From Saccharopolyspora erythraea NRRL 2338 (GTDB lineage Bacteria; Actinomycetota; Actinomycetes; Mycobacteriales; Pseudonocardiaceae), in NCBI RefSeq assembly GCF_000062885.1, contig NC_009142.1:1911584-1975583 (forward strand): a stretch of DNA of 64,000 nt. The letters are read 5' to 3'. The position numbers and the translations under genes were made by a program. The notes under the pieces were generated by a model that made no database searches, was not told the DNA's origin, and saw nothing but the letters and a program-made list of their open reading frames with translations. This document shows, piece by piece, positions 1 to 8,937 of this stretch; positions within the stretch are counted from its first letter, which is position 1, and each line of letters begins with the position of its first letter.

Positions 1-310
1 CCATGACCGCCAGGTTGGCCAGCCCGGACACGAAGAACAGCACGCCGATCACGGTGGTCGTGGTGGAGGCGATCGCGCCGCCCCACACCGCCGCGCCGAC
101 CAGGATCGCGCCGACGAGGATCGAGATCACCGACAGCAGCCCGTTGGAGGACAACCCGAGCAGCACGGCACCCTCTGTGCTCAGGAAGGGGAGCTGGTTG
201 GCCAGCCCCAGCACGCCGAAGGCCAGCAGCCCCGCGCCGAAGATGGCGGCGCCGACGCGGTAGATCTTGCTGAGCGGGTGGTCCGGCGGCAGATAACGAT
301 CCATTCTCAT
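1..310 (-). CDS. DUF4383-type membrane protein, C-terminus cut by window edge
   Basis: The first about 103 codons of a gene that runs off the left edge. The start is ATG at 310 behind a GGGGAGG ribosome site; a second ATG two codons later (304) is possible. The visible protein begins MRMDRYLPPDHPL and then shows three hydrophobic segments (about residues 20-40, 55-75 and 80-100) separated by short loops. This is the layout of the four-helix DUF4383 integral membrane family of actinobacteria, whose function is unknown. It is divergent from recA, sharing an intergenic region of about 270 bp. Family assignment is from overall resemblance only, because the C-terminus is missing. Confidence 0.7.
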   Translation of the reverse strand, partial: MRMDRYLPPDHPLSKIYRVGAAIFGAGLLAFGVLGLANQLPFLSTEGAVLLGLSSNGLLSVISILVGAILVGAAVWGGAIASTTTTVIGVLFFVSGLANLAVM

Positions 311-440
311 CGCGGCGCCTCCCCGGGTGCTGCGTTGACCTGTCGACCACGTTGATCTGTCGACAACAGAGTCCCCATTCGCCGCACTCCTTACACGTTC
401 ACTCGAACGAGTAGCGCGACTGGCGTGTCGGTACCTAGAT

Positions 441-462
441 CGAACACCCGTTCGTCTAGTAT
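441..462 (+). promoter_or_regulatory. LexA (SOS) box and -10 element of recA
   Basis: CGAAC-ACCC-GTTCG at 441-454 is a perfect half-site pair of the actinobacterial/Gram-positive SOS box. A -10-like TAGTAT lies at 457-462, so LexA bound to the box would occlude the promoter. A second pair of half-sites in the opposite orientation, CGTTC-ACTC-GAACG, lies at 396-409 and is probably not a canonical LexA site. The recA start codon is 121 nt downstream of the -10. Confidence 0.85.
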
Positions 463-510
463 GGCGGCAGCGGGATCGGGCGATGCGCAGGCGGCGGCCC
501 CGCGGGTGAA

Positions 511-533
511 TTGTCGGTCCCGACCCGTAGCGT
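511..533 (+). promoter_or_regulatory. Candidate LexA-independent damage promoter of recA (RecA-NDp/PafBC type)
   Basis: TTGTCGGTC (511-519), eight bases, then TAGCGT (528-533). This fits the mycobacterial RecA-NDp pattern tTGTCRgtg-N8-TAnnnT, recognised with the PafBC activator, at 8 of 9 positions of the first block and with exact spacing. The predicted transcription start near 540 would give a leader of about 40 nt before the ATG at 583. Match and spacing are seen in the sequence; activator identity is inferred from the mycobacterial system. Confidence 0.7.
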
Positions 534-582
534 CGGTGCTGACGCAGAGACGACGTTCGACTTCGACCGAGGTGGACCCCCG

Positions 583-1623
<1,041 letters not shown>

Positions 1624-1659
1624 GCCTCTGCCGCTCCTCGGCTCCCCACCGGGCCGCCG

Positions 1660-2045
1660 GAGGCGGGGCGGGGTGGGGAGCGGGCGGTCGGGATGCTTGG
1701 GGTGTCGGGCGGTCCGGGGATCCGAGGTGCCGGGCGGGCCGGGGAACGGTCGCGGCACCGGGCGGTCTGGGAACGGATCGGTTGGGTTGCCGGGCGGTCG
1801 GGATGCTTGGGGTGTCGGGCGGCCTGGGGATCGGGTCGGTTCGGATGCCGGGCTGCTGGATTGCTCGCGGTCCGGGGCCGGGCTGATTGGGTTGCCGGGT
1901 GGCCGGGATGTTCGGGGTGCCGGGCCGTCTGGGGGCACGGGTCGGTTGGGATGCCGGGCTGCTGGATTGCTCGGGGTGCCAGGCGGTCCGGGGCCGGGCT
2001 GATTGGGGTGCCGGGCTGCCGGGGCCGATCGGGGAACGGGTGGAT
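1660..2045 (+). repeat. G-rich degenerate tandem repeat between recA and recX
   Basis: The recA-recX spacer holds about three imperfect copies of a unit of roughly 106-116 bp. A 32-bp stretch at 1681-1712 recurs exactly at 1791-1822. A 25-bp stretch at 1843-1867 recurs at 1949-1973. A related block starting CGGTCCGGGGCCGGGCTGAT recurs at 1868 and 1984. The plus strand, which would be the transcript, is full of GGG/GGGG runs, so G-quadruplexes are possible. Frames open through it give only biased Gly/Arg/Trp/Cys sequence, so I treat it as non-coding. Confidence 0.8.
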
Positions 2046-2092
2046 CTGGAAGCGACCGTGGCTGGGCATGCCTGGTTCTGGGTGAGGGCACA

Positions 2093-3175
2093 GTGGGTGG
2101 AGACACTGCGGATGGCGCCGAAGTGGGTGCTGCGGGCGTGAGTCCCGCGACCGGCGGCCTCGATGGCGATGACACCGGCGGCGACACCGTCGCCGAAGGC
2201 GCGGCTGTCGATGAGGTGACGGCTGCCGGTGGTCCGGTGGCCGGGCGGGTGCCTGGGGTGGTCACCGCCTCGGCGTTGTCGGCTGCGGGCGGTGGCGCAG
2301 CCCCTGGTGGGCGCAAGCGTCGGCGGTCGGCGATCTCCGCCGAGGCTGCTGAGGCCGCCAACGAGGAGTCGGTTTCCTCAGCGGATCCGGACGAGCCCAA
2401 GCGTGCTCGGGGTTCCCAGCGCTCCGGCTCGACTCAGCGTTCCAGCTTGTCCCAGCGCTCAGGCTCTTCCCGGCGGTCTGGCAGGTCCCGGAGTTCCCGT
2501 GCCTCCGAGCAGTCGGCTGCCTACGGCGAGTCCGACTCGGCCGAGGATTCCGCCGCGTCCGAGCACTCCGACTCGCCCGGACGTACCGGTTTGCCTGGAC
2601 GGACCGGCTCGCCCGAGCAGTCCGCCAGCTCAAAGGGGTCCGAGTCGCCGGGCCGGTCCGAGTCGCCTGAGCAGGTGGCCCGCGACACCGTCTACCGGTT
2701 GCTGGCCGCTCGGGCGCGCAGTCGGTCCGAGCTGCGGCAGGCGTTGCTGCGCAAGGAGATCGACGAAGACGTCGCCGACGACGTGCTGCAGAAGTTCGCC
2801 GATGCGGGCCTGATCGACGATGCCGCGTTCGCCGAGACGTGGGTGCACGCCAGGCAGCGCAACAAGGGGCTCGGACGCAGGGCGCTCGGTTTCGAGCTGC
2901 GCCGCAAGGGCGTTGACGAGACCCTGGTCGAAGCCGCTTTGTCCACTATGGACGAAGATGTCGAGGTGGAGCGCGCCCGCGAGCTGGTGCGGCGCAAGCT
3001 CCGATCGCTGGGTTCGGCCGACTACACGGCGAAGATGCGCAGGCTGGTCGGAATGCTGGCGCGCAAGGGCTATTCCGAAGGGCTCGCGTACCGCGTGGCC
3101 AAGGAAGAACTGGAACGCTCGGGTTCGAACTCCGAAGACGCCGCCGCAGACGGCCATCCTCCCGACGACTTCTGA
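2093..3175 (+). CDS. recX: RecX regulatory protein with long Ser/Arg-rich N-terminal extension
   Basis: RecX caps and destabilises RecA filaments. The conserved three-helix-repeat core occupies about the last 165 residues, from EQVARDTVYRLLAARARSR through DEDVADDVLQKFADAGLIDD and AFAETWVHARQRNKGLGRR to RRLVGMLARKGYSEGLAYR. Ahead of it are about 190 residues of low complexity: Gly/Ala/Asp-rich first, then about 100 residues dominated by Ser, Arg, Gly, Glu and Pro with repeats such as QRSGS and SESPGR. The start is uncertain; GTG 2093 has GTGAGGG at 2082-2088 as a ribosome site, and GTG 2138 is also possible. Typical RecX proteins are 150-220 residues, so this one is nearly double. Third-position GC in the extension suggests it is translated. 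Confidence 0.85.
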   Translation: MGGDTADGAEVGAAGVSPATGGLDGDDTGGDTVAEGAAVDEVTAAGGPVAGRVPGVVTASALSAAGGGAAPGGRKRRRSAISAEAAEAANEESVSSADPDEPKRARGSQRSGSTQRSSLSQRSGSSRRSGRSRSSRASEQSAAYGESDSAEDSAASEHSDSPGRTGLPGRTGSPEQSASSKGSESPGRSESPEQVARDTVYRLLAARARSRSELRQALLRKEIDEDVADDVLQKFADAGLIDDAAFAETWVHARQRNKGLGRRALGFELRRKGVDETLVEAALSTMDEDVEVERARELVRRKLRSLGSADYTAKMRRLVGMLARKGYSEGLAYRVAKEELERSGSNSEDAAADGHPPDDF

Positions 3176-3254
3176 CCTGGCTGGGCATCGGCCCCGCCGA
3201 CCGAGAACATCGAGTGCGGTCGCGCGTTCTCACGATTGAGACGCCGGTACCGGA

Positions 3255-3277
3255 TTGTCGTGGCGGCATCGTAGAGT
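3255..3277 (+). promoter_or_regulatory. Candidate promoter of the HAD gene with recA-NDp-like geometry
   Basis: TTGTCG at 3255-3260, then TAGAGT at 3272-3277, separated by the same 11 bases as in the second recA promoter (block TTGTCGTGG, eight bases, TAnnnT). The ATG at 3286 lies 8 nt after the -10, so transcription could begin at or just before the start codon and give a leaderless message. The GTG part of the motif is not conserved, so this is weaker than the recA site. Confidence 0.45.
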
Positions 3278-3285
3278 CACCGACC

Positions 3286-3954
3286 ATGACGAGTCTTGCC
3301 GATAAGCCGAGGAGCCCGCGACACATCGTCTGGGACTGGAATGGAACTCTCCTCGACGACAACCACGCCGTGGTGTCGGCGGTGAACGAGGTGTGCGCGG
3401 CCTTCGAGCGCGAGCACATCGACATCGACGAGTGGCGCGCCGTTTTCAGCCGTCCGCTGCTCCAGTGCTACGAGCGCCTGCTGAGGCGTTCCCTCAGCGA
3501 CGAGGACTGGGCTCGCATCGACGTGCTGTACCACGACGCCTACCGGGAGCTGCTCCACACGTGCGGGTTGGCGAAGGGTGTCCCGCACGCGCTCGAGGAC
3601 TGGCGGGAGACCGGGCGTACGCAGTCGCTGCTGTCGATGTGGTTCCACGAGGAGCTGGTGGCGCTGGTGACGCAGCTCGGCCTGCACGGGCTGTTCGCGC
3701 GGATGGACGGTCTGCGCGCGGAGATCGGCGGCGGTTCGAAGGCGACCCACCTCGAACGGCACCTGTCCGAACTCCGGCTGGACCCGGCCGACGTCGTCCT
3801 GATCGGCGATGTCGTCGACGACGCCGAAGCGGCCCGGCACGCGGGTACATCCTGCGTGCTGGTGACGACCGGCGTGATGAGCCGCTCGAAGCTGGAAGGC
3901 ACCGACTTCCCGGTCGTCGACTCGATCCCGGAGGCACTGGCCCTCCTGAACTGA
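3286..3954 (+). CDS. HAD-superfamily hydrolase (phosphoglycolate-phosphatase-like)
   Basis: A 222-residue cytosolic hydrolase of the haloacid dehalogenase fold. Motif I is DWNGTLLDDN near residue 18, a variant of DxDGT in which the general acid Asp is replaced by Asn (DWN). Motif III lies around GGGSKATHLERH, and motif IV is VVLIGDVVDDAEAARHAG. Members with a D-x-N-G-T motif I are usually still classed as phosphatases, but the changed residue makes the exact reaction doubtful. The start is ATG 3286; an in-frame upstream start at 3214 would place the candidate promoter inside the gene. It follows recX on the same strand. Substrate unknown. Confidence 0.85.
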   Translation: MTSLADKPRSPRHIVWDWNGTLLDDNHAVVSAVNEVCAAFEREHIDIDEWRAVFSRPLLQCYERLLRRSLSDEDWARIDVLYHDAYRELLHTCGLAKGVPHALEDWRETGRTQSLLSMWFHEELVALVTQLGLHGLFARMDGLRAEIGGGSKATHLERHLSELRLDPADVVLIGDVVDDAEAARHAGTSCVLVTTGVMSRSKLEGTDFPVVDSIPEALALLN

Positions 3955-4004
3955 CGGAGCGGGCGACGCGGGCGGCGGAGCAAGCCCGTCGGGAGAACCA
4001 GCCG

Positions 4005-4206
4005 CGGGGTGATTCCGAGGGCGGACCGGCGGAACTCCGAGGGCGGACCGGGGTGATTCCGAGGGCGGACCGGGGTGATTCCGAGGGCGGACCGGGGCAA
4101 CTCCGAGCGGGCGGGCTCCGAGGAACGGAGCCTGAGGAACGGAGCCTGAGGAACGGAGCCTGAGGAACGGAGCCTGAGCGAACGGACTCCGAGCGAACGG
4201 ACTCTG
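4005..4206 (+). repeat. Two adjacent short tandem repeats (22-bp and 14/15-bp units)
   Basis: Four 22-bp units (4005-4026, 4027-4048, 4049-4070, 4071-4092) share a CGGGGTGATTCCGAGGGCG core, with a fifth degraded copy to 4114. Then come four exact 14-bp units AGGAACGGAGCCTG at 4121-4176 and two 15-bp derivatives to 4206. The region lies between the 3' ends of the convergent HAD gene and eda. Neither unit length is a multiple of three throughout, and no ribosome site is seen, so it is not coding. Confidence 0.9.
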
Positions 4207-4366
4207 AGCGGGTGGACCCCGGGGCGGACGGAAACCCCTCGCGGGCGGAAACCTCGCAGGCGGAAGCCTCGCGCCGAAAACCGAACGGGCTCGAGAGCCT
4301 TCCCGGCTCCGGACCTGAAGCCTGAGGCCTGCGGTCGCATGCTGGGGCCGGGCGATCCGCTTACCC

Positions 4367-4398
4367 GGCCCCGCACACAAGCGAGCCCCTGCGGGGCC
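4367..4398 (-). terminator. Hairpin immediately after eda
   Basis: GGCCCCGCA (4367-4375) pairs perfectly with TGCGGGGCC (4390-4398) around a 14-nt loop. The stem abuts the eda stop codon at 4399-4401. There is no T run, as is common for terminators in high-GC actinobacteria. Confidence 0.65.
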
Positions 4399-5034
4399 TC
4401 AGCCGAGGGCGGAGGCCTGGCGGGCCAGGGCCTCGACCTGGCCCCACGAGCCGGTGTCGAGCAGCTTCTTCGGCGTCAGCCACGAGCCGCCGACGCAGCC
4501 GACGTTGGCCAGCGCGAGGTACTTCGGCGCGGTCTCCACGCTGATCCCGCCGGTCGGGCAGAACCGCAGGCCGGGCAGGGGCCCCGCGATCGCCTTCAGG
4601 TACGGCACGCCGCCGCTGGGCTCGGCGGGGAAGAACTTCATCGCCGTGACGCCCCGCTCGGCCAGCGCCATCGCCTCCGACACGGTGCTCACCCCCGCCA
4701 GGTAGGGGATGCCGGCGCTCTCGACGTCGTCGAGCAGCTTCGGCGTGCTGCCGGGCGTGACGACGTAGCGCGCGCCCGCCTTGGCCACCAGCTCGGCCTG
4801 TCCGGGCTCGGTGACCGTGCCAGCGCCGACGACCACGTCGGGCACCTCGGCCGCGATCCGCTCGATCGCGGGCAGACCGGCCGGGGTGCGCAGCGTGACC
4901 TCGATGGTGCTGATGCCGCCGCGCAGCAGCGCCTCCGCCAGCGGCACGGCGTGCTCGGGGTCGTCGAGCGCCACCACCGGCACCACCGGGCTGAGCGTCA
5001 GTACGTCGGCTGCGGTGTTGATCGCCTTGTTCAT
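4399..5034 (-). CDS. eda: KDPG aldolase (2-dehydro-3-deoxy-phosphogluconate aldolase)
   Basis: Splits 2-keto-3-deoxy-6-phosphogluconate into pyruvate and glyceraldehyde-3-phosphate, the last step of the Entner-Doudoroff pathway. The protein has 211 residues, the usual length for this TIM-barrel class I aldolase. Diagnostic stretches are PVVPVVALDD at the N-terminus, IEVTLRTPAGL containing the catalytic-base Glu, VGAGTV, ARYVVTPGST, the Schiff-base lysine in AMKFFPAEPSGG, and FCPTGGIS for phosphate binding. It is 43 bp downstream of edd on the same strand, so the two are surely one operon. Confidence 0.95.
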   Translation of the reverse strand: MNKAINTAADVLTLSPVVPVVALDDPEHAVPLAEALLRGGISTIEVTLRTPAGLPAIERIAAEVPDVVVGAGTVTEPGQAELVAKAGARYVVTPGSTPKLLDDVESAGIPYLAGVSTVSEAMALAERGVTAMKFFPAEPSGGVPYLKAIAGPLPGLRFCPTGGISVETAPKYLALANVGCVGGSWLTPKKLLDTGSWGQVEALARQASALG

Positions 5035-5077
5035 CGTGAGAGTCCTCGGTGCTTGGTCTTCGTGCCGGGTTCGGTCG

Positions 5078-6937
5078 TCATGCCGGCAGGTCGCTGGGCG
5101 TGCGGGCCGCCTGGGCGCCGGCGAACACGCTAGCGCCCTGGTCGGCGCGGCCCACGGCGGTCCGGAACGCGGTGAACAGCTCCCGGCCGGTGCCGAACTG
5201 GGTGGCGGCCGCGCCTGGGGCGGGGGTCCTCGCGTGCAGCTCGTCGTCGGGGATCAGCGCCTCGAGGGTCCCGCGCTCGGCGTCGAGGCGGACCATGTCG
5301 CCGTCGCGCAGCTTGGCCAGCGGCCCGCCCGCGGTGGCCTCCGGGGTGAGCTGGATCGCCGCCGGGATCTTGCCCGAGGCGCCCGACATGCGGCCGTCGG
5401 TGACCAGCGCGACCTGGTGGCCGCGGTCCATCAGCACGCCCAGCGCGGGGGTGAGCCCGTGCAGCTCCGGCATGCCGTTGGCCTGCGGGCCCTGGTTGCG
5501 GATGACGACCACGACGTCCTGGTCGAGCTCGCCCGCCTTGAACGCCGCGGTGAAGTCGTGCTGGTCGTCGAAGATCCGCGCGGGGGCGTTGACCACGCGG
5601 TGCTCGCGCTTGACCGCCGACACCTTGATGACCGAGCGGCCCAGGTTGCCGTCGAGCACGCGCAGGCCGCCTTCGGGAGCGAAGGGCTCGTCCACACCGC
5701 GCAGCACGTCCGGGTCGAGGCTGCGCTTCGGGGCGTCGCGCCAGACCAGTTCGCCGTCCTCCAGGAACGGCTGCTGCCGGTAGCGGTCGAGGCCGGGGCC
5801 GGCCACCGTCCGGACATCGGGGTGCAGCAGTCCGGCGTCGAGCAGCTCGCCGACCAGCGTCTGCACCCCGCCCGCGGCGGCGAAGTGGTTGATGTCGGCC
5901 GAACCGTTGGGGTAGACGCGGGCCAGCGACGGCACCACCGCCGACAGGTCCGAGAAGTCGTCCCAGGTCAGCTCGATGCCCGCGGCGGCGGCGATCGCGG
6001 GCAGGTGCAGCGTGTGGTTCGTCGAGCCGCCGGTGGCCAGCAGGCCGACCACGCCGTTGACGATCGTCTTCACGCTGATGATCTCGCCGATCGGGGTGTA
6101 GTCCTCGCCGCGGGAGATCTGGACGACGCGGCGCGAGGCCTCTTCGGTGAGGGCCTTGCGCAGGGGCGTGCCGGGCGCGACGAAGCTCGCCCCGGGCAGG
6201 TGCAGGCCCATGACCTCGACAACGAGCTGGTTGGAGTTGGCGGTGCCGTAGAAGGTGCAGGTGCCGGGGGAGTGGTAGGAGGCGGACTCGGCCTCCAGCA
6301 GCTCGTCCCGGGTGGCCTTGCCCTCGGCGAACAACTGCCGGATGCGGCTCTTCTCCCGGTTGGGCAGGCCGGAAGGCATCGGGCCCGCCGGCACCAGCAG
6401 GGTCGGCAGGTGCCCGAACGCCAGCCCGCCGATCAGCAGACCGGGCACGATCTTGTCGCACACGCCGAGCAGCAGGGCGCCGTCGAACATCTCGTGGGAC
6501 AGGGCGACGCCGGTGGCCATCGCGATGACGTCGCGGGAGAACAGCGACAGCTCCATGCCGGTGCGGCCCTGGGTGATCCCGTCGCACATCGCGGGCACCC
6601 CGCCCGCGAACTGCGCGACGCCGCCGGCCTCGCGCACCGCGTCCTTGATCCACTCGGGGAACTCGGCGAACGGCTGGTGCGCCGAGAGCATGTCGTTGTA
6701 GGCGGACACGATCGCCACACCGGGCTTGGTCTCGCCGCGGATCGCGATCCGGTCCGCGCCGCCGCACGCCGCGAAGCCGTGGGCGAGGTTGCTGCAGGGC
6801 ATCCCGGCGCGCACCGGGCCTTCCGAGGCCGCCTGGCGGATCCGGTCGAGGTATCCGCCGCGGCTGGCCGCACTGCGGTCCGCGATCCGCTGCGTGACCT
6901 GTTCAACGACAGGATGAATGGGCGCGTTCGCCGTCAT
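5078..6937 (-). CDS. edd: Phosphogluconate dehydratase
   Basis: Dehydrates 6-phosphogluconate to KDPG, feeding eda. The protein is a 619-residue member of the IlvD/Edd iron-sulfur dehydratase family. Cysteines expected for the cluster occur in [33 protein letters not shown] and [16 protein letters not shown]. Other family signatures are [13 protein letters not shown] and the C-terminal [16 protein letters not shown]. The start is ATG 6937, preceded by an AGGAGG site; an open frame continues upstream but is poor coding sequence. Together with eda this gives a complete Entner-Doudoroff branch, assuming 6-phosphogluconate is supplied elsewhere. Confidence 0.96.
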   Translation of the reverse strand: MTANAPIHPVVEQVTQRIADRSAASRGGYLDRIRQAASEGPVRAGMPCSNLAHGFAACGGADRIAIRGETKPGVAIVSAYNDMLSAHQPFAEFPEWIKDAVREAGGVAQFAGGVPAMCDGITQGRTGMELSLFSRDVIAMATGVALSHEMFDGALLLGVCDKIVPGLLIGGLAFGHLPTLLVPAGPMPSGLPNREKSRIRQLFAEGKATRDELLEAESASYHSPGTCTFYGTANSNQLVVEVMGLHLPGASFVAPGTPLRKALTEEASRRVVQISRGEDYTPIGEIISVKTIVNGVVGLLATGGSTNHTLHLPAIAAAAGIELTWDDFSDLSAVVPSLARVYPNGSADINHFAAAGGVQTLVGELLDAGLLHPDVRTVAGPGLDRYRQQPFLEDGELVWRDAPKRSLDPDVLRGVDEPFAPEGGLRVLDGNLGRSVIKVSAVKREHRVVNAPARIFDDQHDFTAAFKAGELDQDVVVVIRNQGPQANGMPELHGLTPALGVLMDRGHQVALVTDGRMSGASGKIPAAIQLTPEATAGGPLAKLRDGDMVRLDAERGTLEALIPDDELHARTPAPGAAATQFGTGRELFTAFRTAVGRADQGASVFAGAQAARTPSDLPA

Positions 6938-7146
6938 TCGTCGCCTCCTGGAGCGCTGGTGGTGGTGACGATCGAGGGCGACGACGTTGGCGCCTCTGTC
7001 GAGCCGTGACTGCAGCCACACTAACGGGTGTGACGCTGATTTCAAAAACCGATTCAGTACTCGATCTTCGTCACGCCGGTTCGCCCGCATGGCGGCGGCA
7101 AGATCGGCCATGATGTGGTGGAGTCCGATCGAGCGAGGGGGAGCAC

Positions 7147-7767
7147 ATGCGCATCCGGGTGCTCGCGGCCGTGCTTGCGGCCTGCGCGACGTTGTCGGCC
7201 TGCGGTGGCGGGGCGCAACCGAACGCCGTGGTCCCGCAGCCGCTGCCGCCCGCCCCGACCAGCACGGCGGCGCCGCCGGACGGCTCGGTGGACCTGGACG
7301 GCTCGCCGACCGTCGAGAAGATCAAGCAGCGCGGCAAGCTGCTGGTCGGCCTGCGCTCGGACGCGCCCGACATGGTGCGCCGCGTCAGCGCGGGGGAGTA
7401 CCAGGGCTTCGACGTGGAGGTCGCGGGCATCCTCGCCGCGGGCATGGGCCTGGACCCGCGCACCCAGATCTCCTACCGCTGGCTGCCGTCGGACCTGCGG
7501 GCCAACGCGATGACCGCGGGCAGCGTCGACGTCCAGCTCGGTGGGTTCGATCGTGGTGCGCCGCAGTTCGCCGGCGCGGGCCCGTACGCGGTCGTCGGCG
7601 GCCCGGGCGCGGAGGTCGAGCACTACGTCGGTTTCAACCCGGGTGACGACGCGATGGGGGAGGAGCTGGACCGCATCCTGGACGCCGCGGTCGCCGACGG
7701 GCGTTGGCAGCGGGCCTACGACACCGCGCTGGCGCCGAGCGGCGTCCGGGCCAGGCCCGCACCGTAG
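7147..7767 (+). CDS. Miniature solute-binding lipoprotein lacking the second lobe
   Basis: A 206-residue exported protein with a lipobox (TLSAC, Cys19) and a Pro/Ala linker. It then shows a domain resembling the first lobe of family-3 amino-acid-binding proteins: [39 protein letters not shown] and [16 protein letters not shown]. It is clearly paralogous to the gluB product encoded at 10525-11424 (compare SPTFDRIKQRGRVTVGV). After GPYAVVGG it jumps to a C-terminal helix, [21 protein letters not shown], which matches the last helix of GluB. About 110 residues forming lobe two are absent. A GAGGGGGAG site precedes the ATG. Whether it binds ligand is unknown; a regulatory or co-receptor role is only a guess. 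Confidence 0.8.
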   Translation: MRIRVLAAVLAACATLSACGGGAQPNAVVPQPLPPAPTSTAAPPDGSVDLDGSPTVEKIKQRGKLLVGLRSDAPDMVRRVSAGEYQGFDVEVAGILAAGMGLDPRTQISYRWLPSDLRANAMTAGSVDVQLGGFDRGAPQFAGAGPYAVVGGPGAEVEHYVGFNPGDDAMGEELDRILDAAVADGRWQRAYDTALAPSGVRARPAP

Positions 7768-8025
7768 TGCACCCGGGAGAATCGGTTCCGCGAACAACGC
7801 CTGGAATCGCTGCCGCAGCGACCCCTGGCAATTATCAATGGCTGTTCTCCTCTGTGATTTTTTCTCGGTGAATAGCGCTCTGCGCAGGCGTTTTTCGTTG
7901 ACCAAAGCTGTCGCGTCGGAATCGACCGGCTTGACGGAATTGCACGACGATCGACCTCGTCACATCTAGTTGTTTAGCGCAACCATTTAGTTAGCCTGGG
8001 GAAACACAACGAGGTGAGGAGATCA
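7768..8025 (+). other. Comparatively AT-rich intergenic region before the methyltransferase
   Basis: About 260 bp with visibly lower GC than its surroundings (runs such as GTGATTTTTTCTC and CAATTATCAATGG). It probably contains the promoter of the gene at 8026. A TTGACG occurs at 7931, but no well-spaced -10 accompanies it. A cluster of TTTAG/TAGTT words lies at 7965-7995. I cannot assign a regulator. Confidence 0.5.
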
Positions 8026-8889
8026 ATGTCTGCGAACGAGCAGTGGGACATCGTCTCCGGCGTCGGCATCACGGCGCTGGCGGTCGCCGTCGCCCGTGCT
8101 CGGGAAAGCCGGCGCGACGACCGGCTGATCGACGACCCGTACGCGGAACCGCTGATCCGGGCGGCGCAACCGCCGGTGCCGATGTCGGGGGACGGCGGCG
8201 AGGCCGGCGCCCTGTGGCACGAGATGACCGACTACGTCAGCGTCCGTTCCCGCTTCTTCGACGAATGGTTCGCCCGGGCCTGCGCCGCTGGTACCCGCCA
8301 GGCGGTCGTCCTGGCCTCCGGGCTCGACACCAGGGCGTTCCGGCTGGAGTGGCCGGAAGGCTTCCGGGTCTTCGAGATCGACCAGCCCAAGGTCCTGGAG
8401 TTCAAGGACGGCACCCTGGCCGCCGAGGGCGTGCGCGCCTCCTGCGAACGCCACGCGGTGGCGGTGGACCTGCGTGACGACTGGGCGTCCGCGCTGGTCA
8501 AGGCCGGGTTCGACCCCGCGCTGCCCACGGCCTGGCTCGCCGAGGGGCTGCTGCCCTACCTGCCGCCGGAGGCAGAGGCGAACCTGCTGGCCACCGTGCA
8601 CGACCTGTCCGCCCGGGGCAGCCGCATCGCGATCGAGAGCATCGCGCTGGCCAGGTCGGCGCTGCTGGGCGCCGACCTCGACGACACCGCGCGGGAGTGG
8701 GGCATCGACCTCAAGGGCCTGTTCAGCCTGGAGGACCGCCCCGACCCCGGCGACGTGCTGGCCCAGCGGGGCTGGAGGGTGCACCGCGACCCGGTCGGCG
8801 ACCTCGCCGCCGGCTTCCGGCGGCCCCTGAGCGACCGCGCGCAGCAGTTGGGGGCGGCGGGCGAGATGGTCACCGCGCAGCGCGACTGA
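8026..8889 (+). CDS. SAM-dependent methyltransferase of the TIGR00027/LCMT-like family
   Basis: A 287-residue member of a group that is strongly expanded in actinobacteria (COG3315). Recognisable segments are GVGITALAVAVARARES at the N-terminus, DDPYAEPLI, YVSVRSRFFDEWF, the SAM-binding stretch QAVVLASGLDTRAFRL, FEIDQPKVLEFK, and TAWLAEGLLPYLPPEAE. The start at ATG 8026 follows a strong GAGGTGAGGAG site. Physiological substrates of the family are mostly unknown; some members act on small carboxylic acids. It stands alone between the AT-rich region and a bidirectional terminator. Confidence 0.9.
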   Translation: MSANEQWDIVSGVGITALAVAVARARESRRDDRLIDDPYAEPLIRAAQPPVPMSGDGGEAGALWHEMTDYVSVRSRFFDEWFARACAAGTRQAVVLASGLDTRAFRLEWPEGFRVFEIDQPKVLEFKDGTLAAEGVRASCERHAVAVDLRDDWASALVKAGFDPALPTAWLAEGLLPYLPPEAEANLLATVHDLSARGSRIAIESIALARSALLGADLDDTAREWGIDLKGLFSLEDRPDPGDVLAQRGWRVHRDPVGDLAAGFRRPLSDRAQQLGAAGEMVTAQRD

Positions 8890-8904
8890 CGCCACGGCGC
8901 GAGC

Positions 8905-8932
8905 GGGGCTCGGACCGGGCGGTCCGAGCCCC
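8905..8932. terminator. Bidirectional hairpin between methyltransferase and gluD
   Basis: GGGGCTCGGACC (8905-8916), loop GGGC, then the perfect complement GGTCCGAGCCCC (8921-8932). It lies 15 bp after the methyltransferase stop and 5 bp after the gluD stop on the opposite strand, so it can serve both. Confidence 0.8.
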
Positions 8933-8937
8933 AGCCG

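Noticed and set aside
396-409. CGTTC-ACTC-GAACG as a second LexA box of recA
   Set aside because: The half-sites are in the reverse order to the known box, so LexA binding is not expected.
7985-8005. TTTAGTTAGCCT as an IdeR/DtxR box before the methyltransferase
   Set aside because: Only the left half resembles the 19-bp consensus; the right half does not pair with it (about 11 of 19 positions match).
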